Origin: Desulfuromonas sp. CSMB_57
GTDB taxonomy: Bacteria; Desulfobacterota; Desulfuromonadia; Desulfuromonadales; Syntrophotaleaceae
Direction of reading: 5' to 3'
NCBI RefSeq assembly: GCF_020194955.2
Contig: NZ_JAFCIY020000006.1
Span: forward strand, 216,723 to 280,722
DNA: 64,000 bases
Below, piece by piece: positions 42,655 to 51,887 of the stretch. The number at the start of each line of letters is the position of its first letter. Positions within the stretch are counted from its first letter, which is position 1. Position numbers and translations under genes: made by a program. The notes under the pieces were generated by a model. That model was not told the DNA's origin. It searched no databases and saw nothing but the letters and a program-made list of their open reading frames with translations.

Positions 42655-43952
42655 AAAAATTCTACCATCATATTGTCCAGATCTCGGGCAACGTCATCAC
42701 CGTCCTGGCGCCCAACGTGCCCTACTACTCCCTGGCCGAGGTGGTCAGCGATCAAGGCACCTCCCTGGCGCAGGTCATCCGTCTGGACGGCGACCGCGTG
42801 TCCCTGCAGGTCTTCGCCGGCAGCCGGGGCATCGCCACGGACAGCCGGGTACGTTTTCTGGGCCATCCCATGCGGGTTTCCGCTTCGGCCAATCTTCTCG
42901 GCCGGGTGTTCAACGGTTCCGGTGAGCCCCGTGATGCGGGCCCCCCCCTGTCGGACAACCAGATCGAAATCGGCGGACCTTCCGTGAATCCTTCACGGCG
43001 CATTGTGCCGCGCAACATGATTCGCACCGGCCTGCCCATGATCGACCTGTTCAACACCCTGGTCGAAAGCCAGAAGCTGCCCATCTTTTCCTCGGCCGGC
43101 GAACCCTACAACGATCTGCTGGCACGCATCGCCATGCAGGCCGAGGTCGACCTGATCCTGGTCGGCGGCATGGGGCTGAAATACGACGATTACCTGTTTT
43201 TCCACCAGACCCTGGAAAAACATGGCGCCCTGTCCCGTTCCATCCTCTTCATCCACACCGCCTCCGACCCGGTGGTGGAATGCCTGCTGGTGCCGGACAT
43301 GGCCCTGGCGGTGGCGGAACATTTCGCGGTCAATGAAAACAAGCGGGTCCTGGTATTGCTGACGGACATGACCAACTTCTGCGACGCCATGAAGGAAATC
43401 GCCATCACCATGGAGCAGATCCCTTCCAATCGCGGCTATCCCGGCGACCTCTACAGCCAGTTGGCGTCCCGCTACGAAAAGGCGGTTGATTTCGAAGGCG
43501 CCGGCTCCATCACCGTGCTGGCGGTCACCACCATGCCGGGCGACGACGTCACCCATCCGGTGCCGGACAACACCGGCTATATCACCGAGGGCCAGTTTTA
43601 TCTGAAGCAGGGGCGCATTGAGCCCTTCGGCTCCCTGAGCCGTCTGAAACAGCAGGTCAACGATGCCACGCGGTCCGATCACCGGGCCCTGATGGATACC
43701 ATGATTCGCCTTTATGCCGATTTCCGTGAGGCCCAGGAAAAGCGGGCCATGGGTTTCCGGGTTTCGGAATGGGATACCAAACTGCTCAAATATGGCGATC
43801 TGTTCGAGGCGCGCATGATGGATCTGAGCGTCAATATTCCCCTGGAAAAGGCCCTGGACCTGGGCTGGACCACCCTGGCCGAATGTTTCGAACCGGCCGA
43901 AACCGGCATCAAGTCCGACCTGATTGCCCAATATTGGCCCAAGGCCCAATAA
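42651..43952 (+). CDS. atpB: V-type ATP synthase subunit B
   Basis: Non-catalytic nucleotide-binding head subunit, 433 residues. As expected for B, the P-loop is replaced by [20 protein letters not shown] (about 142-161). [27 protein letters not shown] (about 236-262) and [16 protein letters not shown] follow. Starts in an ATGA overlap with atpA. With A it forms the A3B3 hexamer. Confidence 0.97.
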   Translation: MKKFYHHIVQISGNVITVLAPNVPYYSLAEVVSDQGTSLAQVIRLDGDRVSLQVFAGSRGIATDSRVRFLGHPMRVSASANLLGRVFNGSGEPRDAGPPLSDNQIEIGGPSVNPSRRIVPRNMIRTGLPMIDLFNTLVESQKLPIFSSAGEPYNDLLARIAMQAEVDLILVGGMGLKYDDYLFFHQTLEKHGALSRSILFIHTASDPVVECLLVPDMALAVAEHFAVNENKRVLVLLTDMTNFCDAMKEIAITMEQIPSNRGYPGDLYSQLASRYEKAVDFEGAGSITVLAVTTMPGDDVTHPVPDNTGYITEGQFYLKQGRIEPFGSLSRLKQQVNDATRSDHRALMDTMIRLYADFREAQEKRAMGFRVSEWDTKLLKYGDLFEARMMDLSVNIPLEKALDLGWTTLAECFEPAETGIKSDLIAQYWPKAQ

Positions 43953-43979
43953 CGCCTGCCGAATCCGGAACCGAGCGCC

Positions 43980-44591
43980 ATGGCCAAGATCAAACTGACC
44001 AAAACCGAACTGAAGGTGCAACGCGATGCGCTGAAGCGCTTTTTGCGCTATCTGCCCACCCTGAAGCTGAAGAAGCAGCAGTTGCAGATGGAGATCCGCC
44101 GGGTGCAGCTGGAAATGCAGGATCTCGAAAAGGAAATCCGCGGTTTTGAATCGGAACTGGAAGTGTGGATCGCCTTACTGGGTGGCACCCCAATGGAACA
44201 CCTCCAGGAACTGTACCAGGTCAATACCTGGCGCACCTCGGTGCGCAACATCGCCGGTATCGACACCCCGGTGTTCGAGAGCCTGGACTTTGAAATCCGC
44301 GAGCAGGATCTTTTTGCCGCGCCCTTGTGGCATGACGAGTTGCTGGCGGCGGTGGAACGCCTGACGGTGCTGCGCCTGCGTCAGCAACTGCTCACTGAAC
44401 AACTCGAGGCCATCGAGCGCGAACTGCAGGTGACCACCCAGCGCGTCAACCTGTTCGAGAAGGTCAAGATTCCGGAAACCGAGGACAACATCCGCCAGAT
44501 CCAGATCTTCCTCGCGGATCAGCAGTCCAACGCCGTTGGCCGGGCCAAGATCGCCAAAGCCAAGTGCGCGGCCCGGGCCGCGGCGACCTGA
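43980..44591 (+). CDS. atpD: V-type ATP synthase subunit D (central stalk)
   Basis: 203 residues. The two long helices of the rotor shaft are clear: KIKLTKTELKVQRDALKRFLRYLPTLKLKKQQLQ-type N-terminal coil (residues 3-60) and C-terminal coil about 118-175 with NIRQIQIFLADQQSNAVGRAKIAKAK at the end. Subunit D couples head rotation to the K ring. The ribosome site is weak, as often inside such operons. Confidence 0.93.
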   Translation: MAKIKLTKTELKVQRDALKRFLRYLPTLKLKKQQLQMEIRRVQLEMQDLEKEIRGFESELEVWIALLGGTPMEHLQELYQVNTWRTSVRNIAGIDTPVFESLDFEIREQDLFAAPLWHDELLAAVERLTVLRLRQQLLTEQLEAIERELQVTTQRVNLFEKVKIPETEDNIRQIQIFLADQQSNAVGRAKIAKAKCAARAAAT

Positions 44592-44630
44592 TGGCAACCA
44601 CGGGAGCCCTGAACAGGGGTAGAGTCGACC

Positions 44631-46415
44631 ATGATTGAACCGATGAAAAAAATAACCGTGGTCTGCCTGGCCGCGGAGCGGCGCACGACCATCGAGCAGC
44701 TCGCCGCTTTGGGCATCGTGCACGTGCAACCGGTGCGCATGGCGGAATCGGAGCAGCTGAAACAACTGCTGGAGCAGCGGGAAGAGATCGAAGAAACCCT
44801 GGCCATGCTGCCGGATCTGCCGGCCGTCCGAAGCGCCACGGCAACCCAGGCGGCAACGGTGCCGTCGGCTCCGGACCTGATGGCGGCCATCCATGCCGCG
44901 GATCGTCGTCAAACCGAGCTGCGCAAGCAACAAAAAAACTGTCAGGAACGCCTGCAGACCCTGCAACCCTGGGGCGGTTTCGACCCGGCCGCATTGCAGC
45001 CCCTGCAGCAGCGGGGCCTGGAGCTGGTTCTGTTCTCGGCGCCGCAAGGCAGCCGGCCCGCCCTGCCGGAGGGGAGCCTGCTGCAGGAAATCTCCACCCG
45101 GGACAAGGTCAGCTACTATGCCGCCCTGGTCGCAAGAGGCGTCAGCCTGCCCATGGATCTCATTCCCCTACCCGCAGCCGGTGATGTGGCCGGCCTCGAA
45201 CAGGAACTGCGGGATCTGGACCAATCTCTGGCTGAAACGCGCGCACGGTTGCTGGATCTGGCACAGCACCGCACCGTGCTGGATCAGGTTCTGGAATCCC
45301 TGGCGACCCGCATCCAGTTCTGCGAAGCCCGCGACGGCATGGGCGAGGACGGCGCCTTGGCCTACCTGCAGGGCTATGTACCGGAAAGCCTGTGCGATCC
45401 CCTCTGGCAGGCGGCCCGCCGTCACGGCTGGGGCTTGCTGGTCCGGGATCCGGATGCGCATGAGAAGAATATCCCCACTCTGCTGCGCCTGCCGCGCTGG
45501 GTGGAACCGGTGCGGCTCATCTTCCAGGGCCTGGGGGTGATCCCCGGCTATCACGAGATCGATATCAGTGCCTGGTTCCTGGTATTTTTTTCCCTGTTTT
45601 TCGCCATTCTCATCGGCGATGCCGGCTACGGCGCCATTTTCCTCATCCTCACTTTGCTGCTGCGCAAAAAATTCCCCCATGCGCCCAAGGCACCCTTCTG
45701 GCTGTTCGGCGAACTGGCCGTGGGCACCATCATCTGGGGGGTGTTGACCGGCACCTACTTCGGCTGGACCGGCGGCGAGCAAAGCGTCGCTCTCATCGAA
45801 GGCCTGGCCCAGGAAACCAACGTCCAGAAACTCTGTTTCGGCCTCGGTGCCATCCACCTGATCCTGGCCCATCTCTGGAACGCCCTGCTCATCGGCCGGA
45901 GAGCCCGCGCTCTGAGCGAGCTGGGCTGGGTGCTGGTGTTCATGGGCAACTATTTCCTCGCCGGCAAGATGGTGCTCGGTCAGGAAATCCCCAACAGCCT
46001 GCTCTGGAGCCTGTTCGGTCCCGGCATGGCGGCGGTGGTGCTGTTCTCCAAGCCCAGCTACAATCCCCTCAAGGCCATCGCCGGCGGCCTCGGCTCCCTG
46101 GCCATGAACATCATCAACAGCTTTGTCGACCTGGTGTCCTATATCCGGCTGTTCGCCGTCAGCGCCGCCACCGTGGCGGTAGCCACCAGCTTCAACGATA
46201 TGGCTCTGGGGCTGGAACTGGCGCCGTTCTGGAAGGGCTTGGCCATGGCGGTCATTTTGGTGCTGGGTCACGGCCTCAACATTCTGCTGGGCGCCATGGG
46301 CGTGCTGGTTCACGGCGTGCGGCTCAACATGCTGGAATTTTCCGGGCATCTGGGCATGGAATGGGCCGGTATTCCCTACCGTCCCCTGAAAAAAAAACCT
46401 GAGGATTCCCCGTAA
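44631..46415 (+). CDS. atpI: V-type ATP synthase subunit I (membrane stator)
   Basis: 594 residues, homologue of eukaryotic subunit a. The cytoplasmic N-terminal half (about 1-300) has a coiled-coil region; the membrane half from about residue 308 holds seven or eight helices, including DAGYGAIFLILTLLLRKKF and the late LVSYIRLFAVSAATVAVATSFNDM helix (about 500-523), where the Arg needed for ion passage is expected (YIRLFA). ATG 44631 follows AGGGG; a second in-frame ATG is four codons on. Confidence 0.95.
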   Translation: MIEPMKKITVVCLAAERRTTIEQLAALGIVHVQPVRMAESEQLKQLLEQREEIEETLAMLPDLPAVRSATATQAATVPSAPDLMAAIHAADRRQTELRKQQKNCQERLQTLQPWGGFDPAALQPLQQRGLELVLFSAPQGSRPALPEGSLLQEISTRDKVSYYAALVARGVSLPMDLIPLPAAGDVAGLEQELRDLDQSLAETRARLLDLAQHRTVLDQVLESLATRIQFCEARDGMGEDGALAYLQGYVPESLCDPLWQAARRHGWGLLVRDPDAHEKNIPTLLRLPRWVEPVRLIFQGLGVIPGYHEIDISAWFLVFFSLFFAILIGDAGYGAIFLILTLLLRKKFPHAPKAPFWLFGELAVGTIIWGVLTGTYFGWTGGEQSVALIEGLAQETNVQKLCFGLGAIHLILAHLWNALLIGRRARALSELGWVLVFMGNYFLAGKMVLGQEIPNSLLWSLFGPGMAAVVLFSKPSYNPLKAIAGGLGSLAMNIINSFVDLVSYIRLFAVSAATVAVATSFNDMALGLELAPFWKGLAMAVILVLGHGLNILLGAMGVLVHGVRLNMLEFSGHLGMEWAGIPYRPLKKKPEDSP

Positions 46416-46444
46416 TTTCATTTCACGTTAACAGGAGGACACAC

Positions 46445-46897
46445 ATGGATCCGCAATTGGCATCCTCGATCGGCAATATCGGCGCATCCGCAGCCCTGGC
46501 CCTGGGCGCCATCGGCTCGGCCCTCGGCACCGGTGCCGCGGCCCTGGCCGCCATCGGCGCCTGGAAGAAATGCTATGCGCAAAGCAAGGCGGCGCCCTTT
46601 CTGCTGGTCGCCTTCGTCGGCGCCCCCCTTTCCCAGACCATCTACGGCATGATCCTGATGAACACCATCAAAAACGCCGCCCTGGCCAATCCGGCCGCCT
46701 GGCCTGCCTGCCTGGGGGCCGGCATCCTCGGTGGCGCCGCCATGGCCATGTCGGCCTGGCTGCAGGGCCGCGCCGGCGCCGGCGCCTCGGATGCCCTGGC
46801 GGAAACGGGCAAGGGTTTCGGCAACTACCTGATGGCCCTCGGCGTTATTGAAACCGTGGCCCTGTTCGTCATGGTCTTCATCGGCGGTGCCCTCTGA
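46445..46897 (+). CDS. atpK: V-type ATP synthase subunit K (rotor ring)
   Basis: 150 residues, a double hairpin of four membrane helices with an AGGAGG ribosome site. The ion-binding carboxylate is Glu136 (GVIETVALF) in helix 4; the first hairpin has no carboxylate but carries Ser63-Gln64 (PLSQTIYG), and helix 3 ends WLQGR with Gln107. These positions align by eye with Thr64, Gln65, Gln110 and Glu139 of the Na+-binding Enterococcus hirae ring, so Na+ coupling is plausible but not proven. Confidence 0.93.
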   Translation: MDPQLASSIGNIGASAALALGAIGSALGTGAAALAAIGAWKKCYAQSKAAPFLLVAFVGAPLSQTIYGMILMNTIKNAALANPAAWPACLGAGILGGAAMAMSAWLQGRAGAGASDALAETGKGFGNYLMALGVIETVALFVMVFIGGAL

Positions 46898-46940
46898 CCG
46901 ATTGCTGACCAAGCCCCTCTTCGAGCTTCGCAGTTTGCCA

Positions 46941-46987
46941 AGGCCGTCTCGTCCGTACTTCGTCCGGCGCGGGACGGCCTTTTTTTA
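46941..46987 (+). terminator. intrinsic terminator of the V-ATPase operon
   Basis: AGGCCGTCTCG pairs with CGGGACGGCCT around a long loop and is followed by seven T. It lies 44 bases after the atpK stop. Confidence 0.88.
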
Positions 46988-47103
46988 TGCGCGAACGGTT
47001 GTCGTTGTCATGATCGTAATGACGGTCGAGCCATACTACGATTACGATAAAGACCACCTGCTGCTGGTGGCAGGTACATCACCAGATCCCATCACAGGGA
47101 GAA

Positions 47104-47652
47104 TTACGGTTCTTCCCCATCCAGGATGCCCTGCAAAACCGTCCGATAGATTTCATAATGCTCCAGAGAATGCACGACGAACAGCACCTTCTCCGGCAAG
47201 GATTCCCGCCGCAAAAGGTCCGCGACGGTGCCGATGGCGATGGGACAGGCCCGGGCCACCGGAAAACGATAGCTGCCACAGCTGATGGCGGGAAAGGCGA
47301 TGGTGCGCAGGCCATGATCGATGGCCAGGCGCAGGCTGTTGCGATAACAGTCGGCCAGTATCCGTTCCGGCTCCGGATCGAGGCCGTACACGGGGCCCAC
47401 CGTATGAATGATGAAGCGCGCCGGCAAATCAAACCCGGGGGTAATGCGCGCCTCCCCCATGGGGCATTCGCCCAATCGCCGACAGCTTTCCAGCAATCTG
47501 GAACCGGCCGCCCAATGGATCAGACCATCGACTCCTCCTCCGCCCTCCAGGGAGCCTTTAGCGGCATTGACAACCGCATCCACCCGCAGGCTGGTGATGT
47601 CGCCCCAGATAACCTCCATGCGGCCTGCCAGGGGATATTGTGCCATCATCAA
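47104..47652 (-). CDS. macro-domain protein (ADP-ribose binding, likely O-acetyl-ADP-ribose deacetylase type)
   Basis: 182 residues, a single macro domain. VDAVVNAAKGSLEGGGGVDGLIHWAAG (about 24-50) is the ADP-ribose pocket, where the usual NAAN is NAAK; ITPGFDLPARFIIHTVGPVY (about 72-91) and TIAFPAISCGSYRFP (about 127-141) complete it. Members remove ADP-ribose from proteins or deacetylate O-acetyl-ADP-ribose. Its ATG overlaps the stop of the preceding 170-residue gene (ATGA), so the two products are probably made together. Confidence 0.88.
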   Translation of the reverse strand: MMMAQYPLAGRMEVIWGDITSLRVDAVVNAAKGSLEGGGGVDGLIHWAAGSRLLESCRRLGECPMGEARITPGFDLPARFIIHTVGPVYGLDPEPERILADCYRNSLRLAIDHGLRTIAFPAISCGSYRFPVARACPIAIGTVADLLRRESLPEKVLFVVHSLEHYEIYRTVLQGILDGEEP

Positions 47653-48161
47653 AGGGCTTCCCAGAGATTGGCGGAGCCGCCATGCCGGGCCAGAATGGAG
47701 CGCACCGCTTTGCCAAATTCCTCATCGGACCAGGGCAGACAGCGTTCCAAAGCCTGTTGCCAGCGGCTCCGGAACGCCGGGCAGGGATTTTCAACGATAA
47801 AGGTACGCTCGCGCCGGCCGCTGCTGCCGTAAAATTGCACCCCGACAAAGGGTTGCCCCGAAAGAACCGCGAGCACCGTCTGATCCGACGGCCGGCGCGG
47901 GTTGCACCAGATGGGATAGATGCGTGCAGCGTATTGACCGGCCTTGATCAGAACCACCAGGACTCCGACGCCCTTTTCCAACAGCAGACCGACCCGAACG
48001 GCCGGCGGTTTGTCACCCAGCAGGCGGATGGCAGCGGACCGTTCCTTGACAATCAGGGCCGCTTGTGGCTTGGGTGGAGGGCTCAGAGCCATGCCGGCCT
48101 CTTCAAAATCCAGGCCGACCAGGACCTGTTCCGCAGAACGTGCAGGAGCCTCCATGATCAT
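47649..48161 (-). CDS. unknown protein coupled to the macro-domain gene
   Basis: 170 residues from ATG 48161, with GGAGG 8 bases upstream. No signal peptide or membrane segment. The centre has LLEKGVGVLVVLIKAGQYAARIYPIWCNPRRPSDQTVLAVL (about 62-102) and VGVQFYGSSGRRERTFIVENPCPAFRSRW; the end is helical (WSDEEFGKAVRSILARHG). I do not recognise the family. Four-base overlap with the macro-domain gene suggests a shared role in nucleotide or ADP-ribose chemistry, which is inference only. The intergenic stretch upstream is divergent to an alcohol dehydrogenase. Confidence 0.7.
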   Translation of the reverse strand: MIMEAPARSAEQVLVGLDFEEAGMALSPPPKPQAALIVKERSAAIRLLGDKPPAVRVGLLLEKGVGVLVVLIKAGQYAARIYPIWCNPRRPSDQTVLAVLSGQPFVGVQFYGSSGRRERTFIVENPCPAFRSRWQQALERCLPWSDEEFGKAVRSILARHGGSANLWEAL

Positions 48162-48357
48162 TCCGCTTGCCTCCTTAATGGGTGGGGTGGTCTGCGCCGG
48201 CGAGCCGGTTGGGCATGCCCTCCTCCGACGGCCTTGCCTACCCGACCGCTTTTCCCTATACTTGAAAAGCATTACATGCCCCCAGACCGAGGCCGTGCGA
48301 ACTGTGCCACGACCGGAGACGTCACGTCTTTTCTAATCTTAACCGTTATGGCGCAAG

Positions 48358-49512
48358 ATGCAGAATTTTGTTTTTCACAACCCGGTAAAAATCATCTTCG
48401 GCCAGGGGACAATTGCCAGCCTTGCGGAACTGGTGCCCGCCCGGGCCCGAGTCATGCTGCTCTACGGCTCCGGGTCCATCAAGGGCAACGGCGTTTACGA
48501 CCAGGTGATGGCGGCGCTGCGCCATCATCGGGTCGAAGAATTTGGCGGCATCGAACCCAATCCGAGTTATGAGACCTGCATGCGGGCCGTCGCCCAAGCC
48601 AGATCCTTCGGCATCGACTTCCTGCTGGCGGCCGGGGGCGGTTCCGTCATGGATGCCACCAAGTTCATCGCCGCCGCCATCCCCCATACCCAGGGGGATC
48701 CCTGGGACATGGTGCTGAAAAAGGTCCCGGTCAGCGCGGCGCTGCCCCTGGGCTGCGTGGTGACCGTGCCGGCAACGGGGTCGGAAATGAACCTCAACGC
48801 GGTCATTTCCCGCACTGAGACCCAAGAGAAAATCCCCCTTAAAAGCGAACATCTCTATCCGCGTTTTTCCATCCTCGACCCGGACACCACCTTCTCCCTG
48901 CCCTATCGGCAACTTGCCAACGGCGTGGTGGATACCTTCGCTCACGTTTGCGAACAATATCTCACCTACCCGGCGAATGCGCCGTTGCAGGATCGGCAGG
49001 CCGAGGCCATCCTTCTGACCCTGCTCGAAGAGGCGCCGAAGCTGCACTCCGAAGGGGACGGCTATGCCGTGCGCGCCAACCTCATGTGGTGCGCCACCCA
49101 GGCCCTCAACCATAGTCTGTCCTGCGGTGTGCCGGGGGACTGGTCCTCCCACGCCATCGGTCATGACCTGACCGCCCGGTTCGGTCTGGAACACGCCCGG
49201 TCCCTGGCCATCGTCCTGCCGGCGGTGCTCAGCCACCAGCGCCATCGCAAGGCCGAAAAGCTGCTCCAATTTGCACGACGCGTCTGGGGCGTGACGGAAA
49301 CCACGACCGATCAGACCATCGACGCCGCTCTGGCGCGCACCAGGAATTTCTTCGAAACCCTGGGACTGCCGACCAGGTTGCGGGATTACCAAATCAGCCC
49401 GGCGGATTGTCGCATCATCGAACAACGTCTCGGCGCCCGGGAGCCTCTCCTTGGCGAGCATCAGGATCTGGGCGCGGCGGATGTGGCCGCAATCCTGGCC
49501 CTGGCCGAATAG
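48358..49512 (+). CDS. iron-containing alcohol dehydrogenase (butanol dehydrogenase/YqhD type)
   Basis: 384 residues, group III metal alcohol dehydrogenase, reducing aldehydes with NAD(P)H. GGGSVMDATKFIAAA (about 94-108) binds the cofactor; metal ligands lie in GVVDTFAHVCEQYL (about 195-208), GDWSSHAIGHDLTARFG (about 262-278) and GLEHARSLAIVLPAVL. It begins FVFHNPVKIIFGQGTI, typical of the BDH branch. In a fermenter of acetoin or diols it would dispose of reducing equivalents to ethanol or butanediol-like alcohols; the substrate is not readable. Confidence 0.9.
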   Translation: MQNFVFHNPVKIIFGQGTIASLAELVPARARVMLLYGSGSIKGNGVYDQVMAALRHHRVEEFGGIEPNPSYETCMRAVAQARSFGIDFLLAAGGGSVMDATKFIAAAIPHTQGDPWDMVLKKVPVSAALPLGCVVTVPATGSEMNLNAVISRTETQEKIPLKSEHLYPRFSILDPDTTFSLPYRQLANGVVDTFAHVCEQYLTYPANAPLQDRQAEAILLTLLEEAPKLHSEGDGYAVRANLMWCATQALNHSLSCGVPGDWSSHAIGHDLTARFGLEHARSLAIVLPAVLSHQRHRKAEKLLQFARRVWGVTETTTDQTIDAALARTRNFFETLGLPTRLRDYQISPADCRIIEQRLGAREPLLGEHQDLGAADVAAILALAE

Positions 49513-49591
49513 CAGGCTATCAAGAAACTAATCGGGGTGTTTTCCTGCCGCCGGAGCCCACGGCCCCGGCGCCTTGCCTTGGGAGCTTGTC

Positions 49592-50194
49592 ATGCCACGA
49601 AAGGGTATCACCTTGGCCCGGGTTGCCGAAGTCTGTCAGGAACTTCTGAAGGATGGACAGCGGCTGACGGTACGCGCCGTCCAGCATCGCACCGGCGGTT
49701 CCATGTCAACGGTCCTGAAGCACCTGCAATGCTGGCAGCACGGCCGCCCCGAGGCCTCTCAGGCGGACCATGGAGAATTCTCGCCCCAGTTGCGCAAGGC
49801 ACTGCAACGGGAAATTCTGGAGAAAACTGCAACTTTGCAACAGCAATGGCAGGAACGGCTAAGTGCCGGCATGGCCGAGACCGAAACCGCACAGGCCCAG
49901 TTGGCCGTAATGGTACAGCGCAACCGGGAACTGACGGACCGATTGGAGCAAATGGAGGCGGCGGCCTGCGATCGTCAACACGAATGGCAGCAGCGCCTGG
50001 AACGGTTGCAGCAGCAACTTGACGAGGCCCGTTGCCGCCTGCGGCACCTCGAACAGCAACGGCCCGTTCAGGACGAAGCAGGTGCCGCCACCGTCGCGCC
50101 GCCGGAAGATCCGCCATCCCCCCCGGCGACGCAAACCAACCGCCGCAGCCGCAAAAGCGCCGAGCCGGCACCGCAGAAAACCTTCGATTTTTAA
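49592..50194 (+). CDS. KfrA-like DNA-binding coiled-coil protein
   Basis: 200 residues from ATG 49592 (GGGAG upstream). Residues 3-45, GITLARVAEVCQELLKDGQRLTVRAVQHRTGGSMSTVLKHL as a helical N-terminal module, match the KfrA_N type DNA-binding domain. A long coiled coil rich in Gln, Glu, Leu and Arg spans about 60-160, then a Pro-rich basic tail. KfrA proteins are usually plasmid partition-region regulators; here it is a single gene after an alcohol dehydrogenase with no plasmid genes around. Chromosomal relatives exist, role unknown. Confidence 0.75.
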   Translation: MPRKGITLARVAEVCQELLKDGQRLTVRAVQHRTGGSMSTVLKHLQCWQHGRPEASQADHGEFSPQLRKALQREILEKTATLQQQWQERLSAGMAETETAQAQLAVMVQRNRELTDRLEQMEAAACDRQHEWQQRLERLQQQLDEARCRLRHLEQQRPVQDEAGAATVAPPEDPPSPPATQTNRRSRKSAEPAPQKTFDF

Positions 50195-50209
50195 CGTCGA
50201 CAACCCGAG

Positions 50210-51634
50210 CTAGCCCGGCCGCTGAACCGATTTCACCTCCAGGAATTCCTCCAGCCCAAAGCGGCCCATTTCCCGACCGTAGCCCGACTGCTTGAAGCCC
50301 CCGAAAGGTGCCAGGGGGTTGAAAGCAGCACCGTTGACATCCACCTGGCCGGCCCGCAACCGCCGCGCCATCCGCAGGGCTTTGGCCTCATCTCCCGACC
50401 AGACGGCCGCTGCCAGGCCGTAATCCGAATCGTTGGCCAAGGCCAGGGCATGTTCTTCATCCCGATAGGTAAGAATAGCCAGCACCGGTCCGAAAATTTC
50501 CTCCCTGGCAAGGCTCATCTCGGCCGTGACCCGGCCGAACACCGTCGGCTGCACGTAATAGCCCCGTTCCAGGCCGTCCGGCGGCGCTGCGCCGCCCAAC
50601 AGCAGTTCGGCCCCCTCGGCGATTCCGCGCCGAATATAATCCCTGACTCGTTCACGCTGAACGGCGGAGACCAGCGGACCCAAACGAGCCTGTCCGGCCA
50701 TGGGGTCGCCGACCGTATAGGCTCGCGCCGCCTCGACGGCCAAGGCGGCTGCCTCTTGGTAGCGGTCTTCCGGTACCAGCATCCGGGTCAGGGCGCTGCA
50801 GGTCTGGCCGCTGTTGAAGAAGCAGCCGCCCACTGTTGCTTTCACCGCCGCGGCCAGATCGGCATCCTCCAGAATCACGGAGGGCGATTTGCCGCCCAGT
50901 TCCAAGGCGGTGCGCTTGATGGAAGCCGCCGCCAGTTCCATGATGCGCCGGCCGGCCCGGGTCGAGCCGGTGAAGGACACCATGTCTACTCCGGGATGCC
51001 CGGCCAGAGCTTCACCAACGGGATGCCCGGGGCCGCTGACCAGGTTGAAAACCCCTGCCGGCAGGCCGACCGCCTCGACGACTTCCGCTAGAATGAAGGC
51101 ATCCAGGGGCGCCACCTCGCTGGGTTTGACGACCACGGTACAGCCGGCCGCCAGAGCCGCAGCGACCTTGGCGGCGATCTGGTGCAGGGGATAGTTCCAA
51201 GGGGTGATGCAGGCCACCACTCCGACCGGTTCGCGTACGATCAGGGATCCACCGAGGGGCTCATCAAAAACATAGTCGCGCGCCAAAGCGGCGAATTGCT
51301 GCAGGGTCTGGATGGGCAGGCCGACCTGAATGCGGCGGGACAGCTTCAGCGGCATGCCGAGTTCCGCGGTAATCACCGCCGCCAGTTCCTCCGTGCGATC
51401 CTGCAATCCCCGGGCGATGCGCTCCAGATAATCGGCGCGCTGCGCCCCAGGTGTCGCCGACCAGGCGGGCAGTGCTGCCCGGGCCGCCGCCACCGCCAGT
51501 TCCACATCCACCGGGCAGCCCGCCGGCACCCTGGCGAAAACCTCCTCGGTGGCCGGATTGACGACCTCGATGGTGGCGCCATTCTGGGAAGCCTGCCATT
51601 GTCCATCGATAAACAAGAAGTTGCGTTGCGTCAT
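50210..51634 (-). CDS. NAD(P)-dependent aldehyde dehydrogenase
   Basis: 474 residues from ATG 51634 (GGAAGGAGC upstream). [30 protein letters not shown] (about 151-180) is the coenzyme region, [17 protein letters not shown] (about 250-266) contains the general-base Glu and [14 protein letters not shown] (about 281-294) the catalytic Cys. The sequence is closest in feel to the broad betaine/gamma-aminobutyraldehyde class; substrate cannot be assigned. It is convergent with the KfrA-like gene and divergent from the ferredoxin-like gene. Confidence 0.9.
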   Translation of the reverse strand: MTQRNFLFIDGQWQASQNGATIEVVNPATEEVFARVPAGCPVDVELAVAAARAALPAWSATPGAQRADYLERIARGLQDRTEELAAVITAELGMPLKLSRRIQVGLPIQTLQQFAALARDYVFDEPLGGSLIVREPVGVVACITPWNYPLHQIAAKVAAALAAGCTVVVKPSEVAPLDAFILAEVVEAVGLPAGVFNLVSGPGHPVGEALAGHPGVDMVSFTGSTRAGRRIMELAAASIKRTALELGGKSPSVILEDADLAAAVKATVGGCFFNSGQTCSALTRMLVPEDRYQEAAALAVEAARAYTVGDPMAGQARLGPLVSAVQRERVRDYIRRGIAEGAELLLGGAAPPDGLERGYYVQPTVFGRVTAEMSLAREEIFGPVLAILTYRDEEHALALANDSDYGLAAAVWSGDEAKALRMARRLRAGQVDVNGAAFNPLAPFGGFKQSGYGREMGRFGLEEFLEVKSVQRPG

Positions 51635-51702
51635 GTCCTGCTCCTTCCCGGGCGGGCCGAGCCCTGCCCTGCCATGGGTTTCAGATGAATGATGAGACAT
51701 CA

Positions 51703-51731
51703 GTATAGCAAAGCCGGACCGACGACCCAAC
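51703..51731 (-). promoter_or_regulatory. candidate promoter of the aldehyde dehydrogenase gene
   Basis: Minus strand: TTGGGT (51726-51731), 17 bases, TATACT (51703-51708). Good -10, moderate -35; leader about 65 bases. Confidence 0.45.
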
Positions 51732-51887
51732 CCCGCAACCGGTTTGCCGGTCAGGTTTGAGAATTCTTCGAGCGGTTGGAGAAAATGGTGCAATGTTGAC
51801 CGGCATCAAGTTCAATCGGCGTCGATTGAGGCACTATGACCTCACATCAGGACAAAAAAACCCTCACCCCTAAAGCGGGAGCCCATC

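Noticed and set aside
46988..47103. Small RNA or tRNA between the V-ATPase terminator and the macro-domain gene
   Set aside because: No cloverleaf, promoter or terminator of its own was seen.
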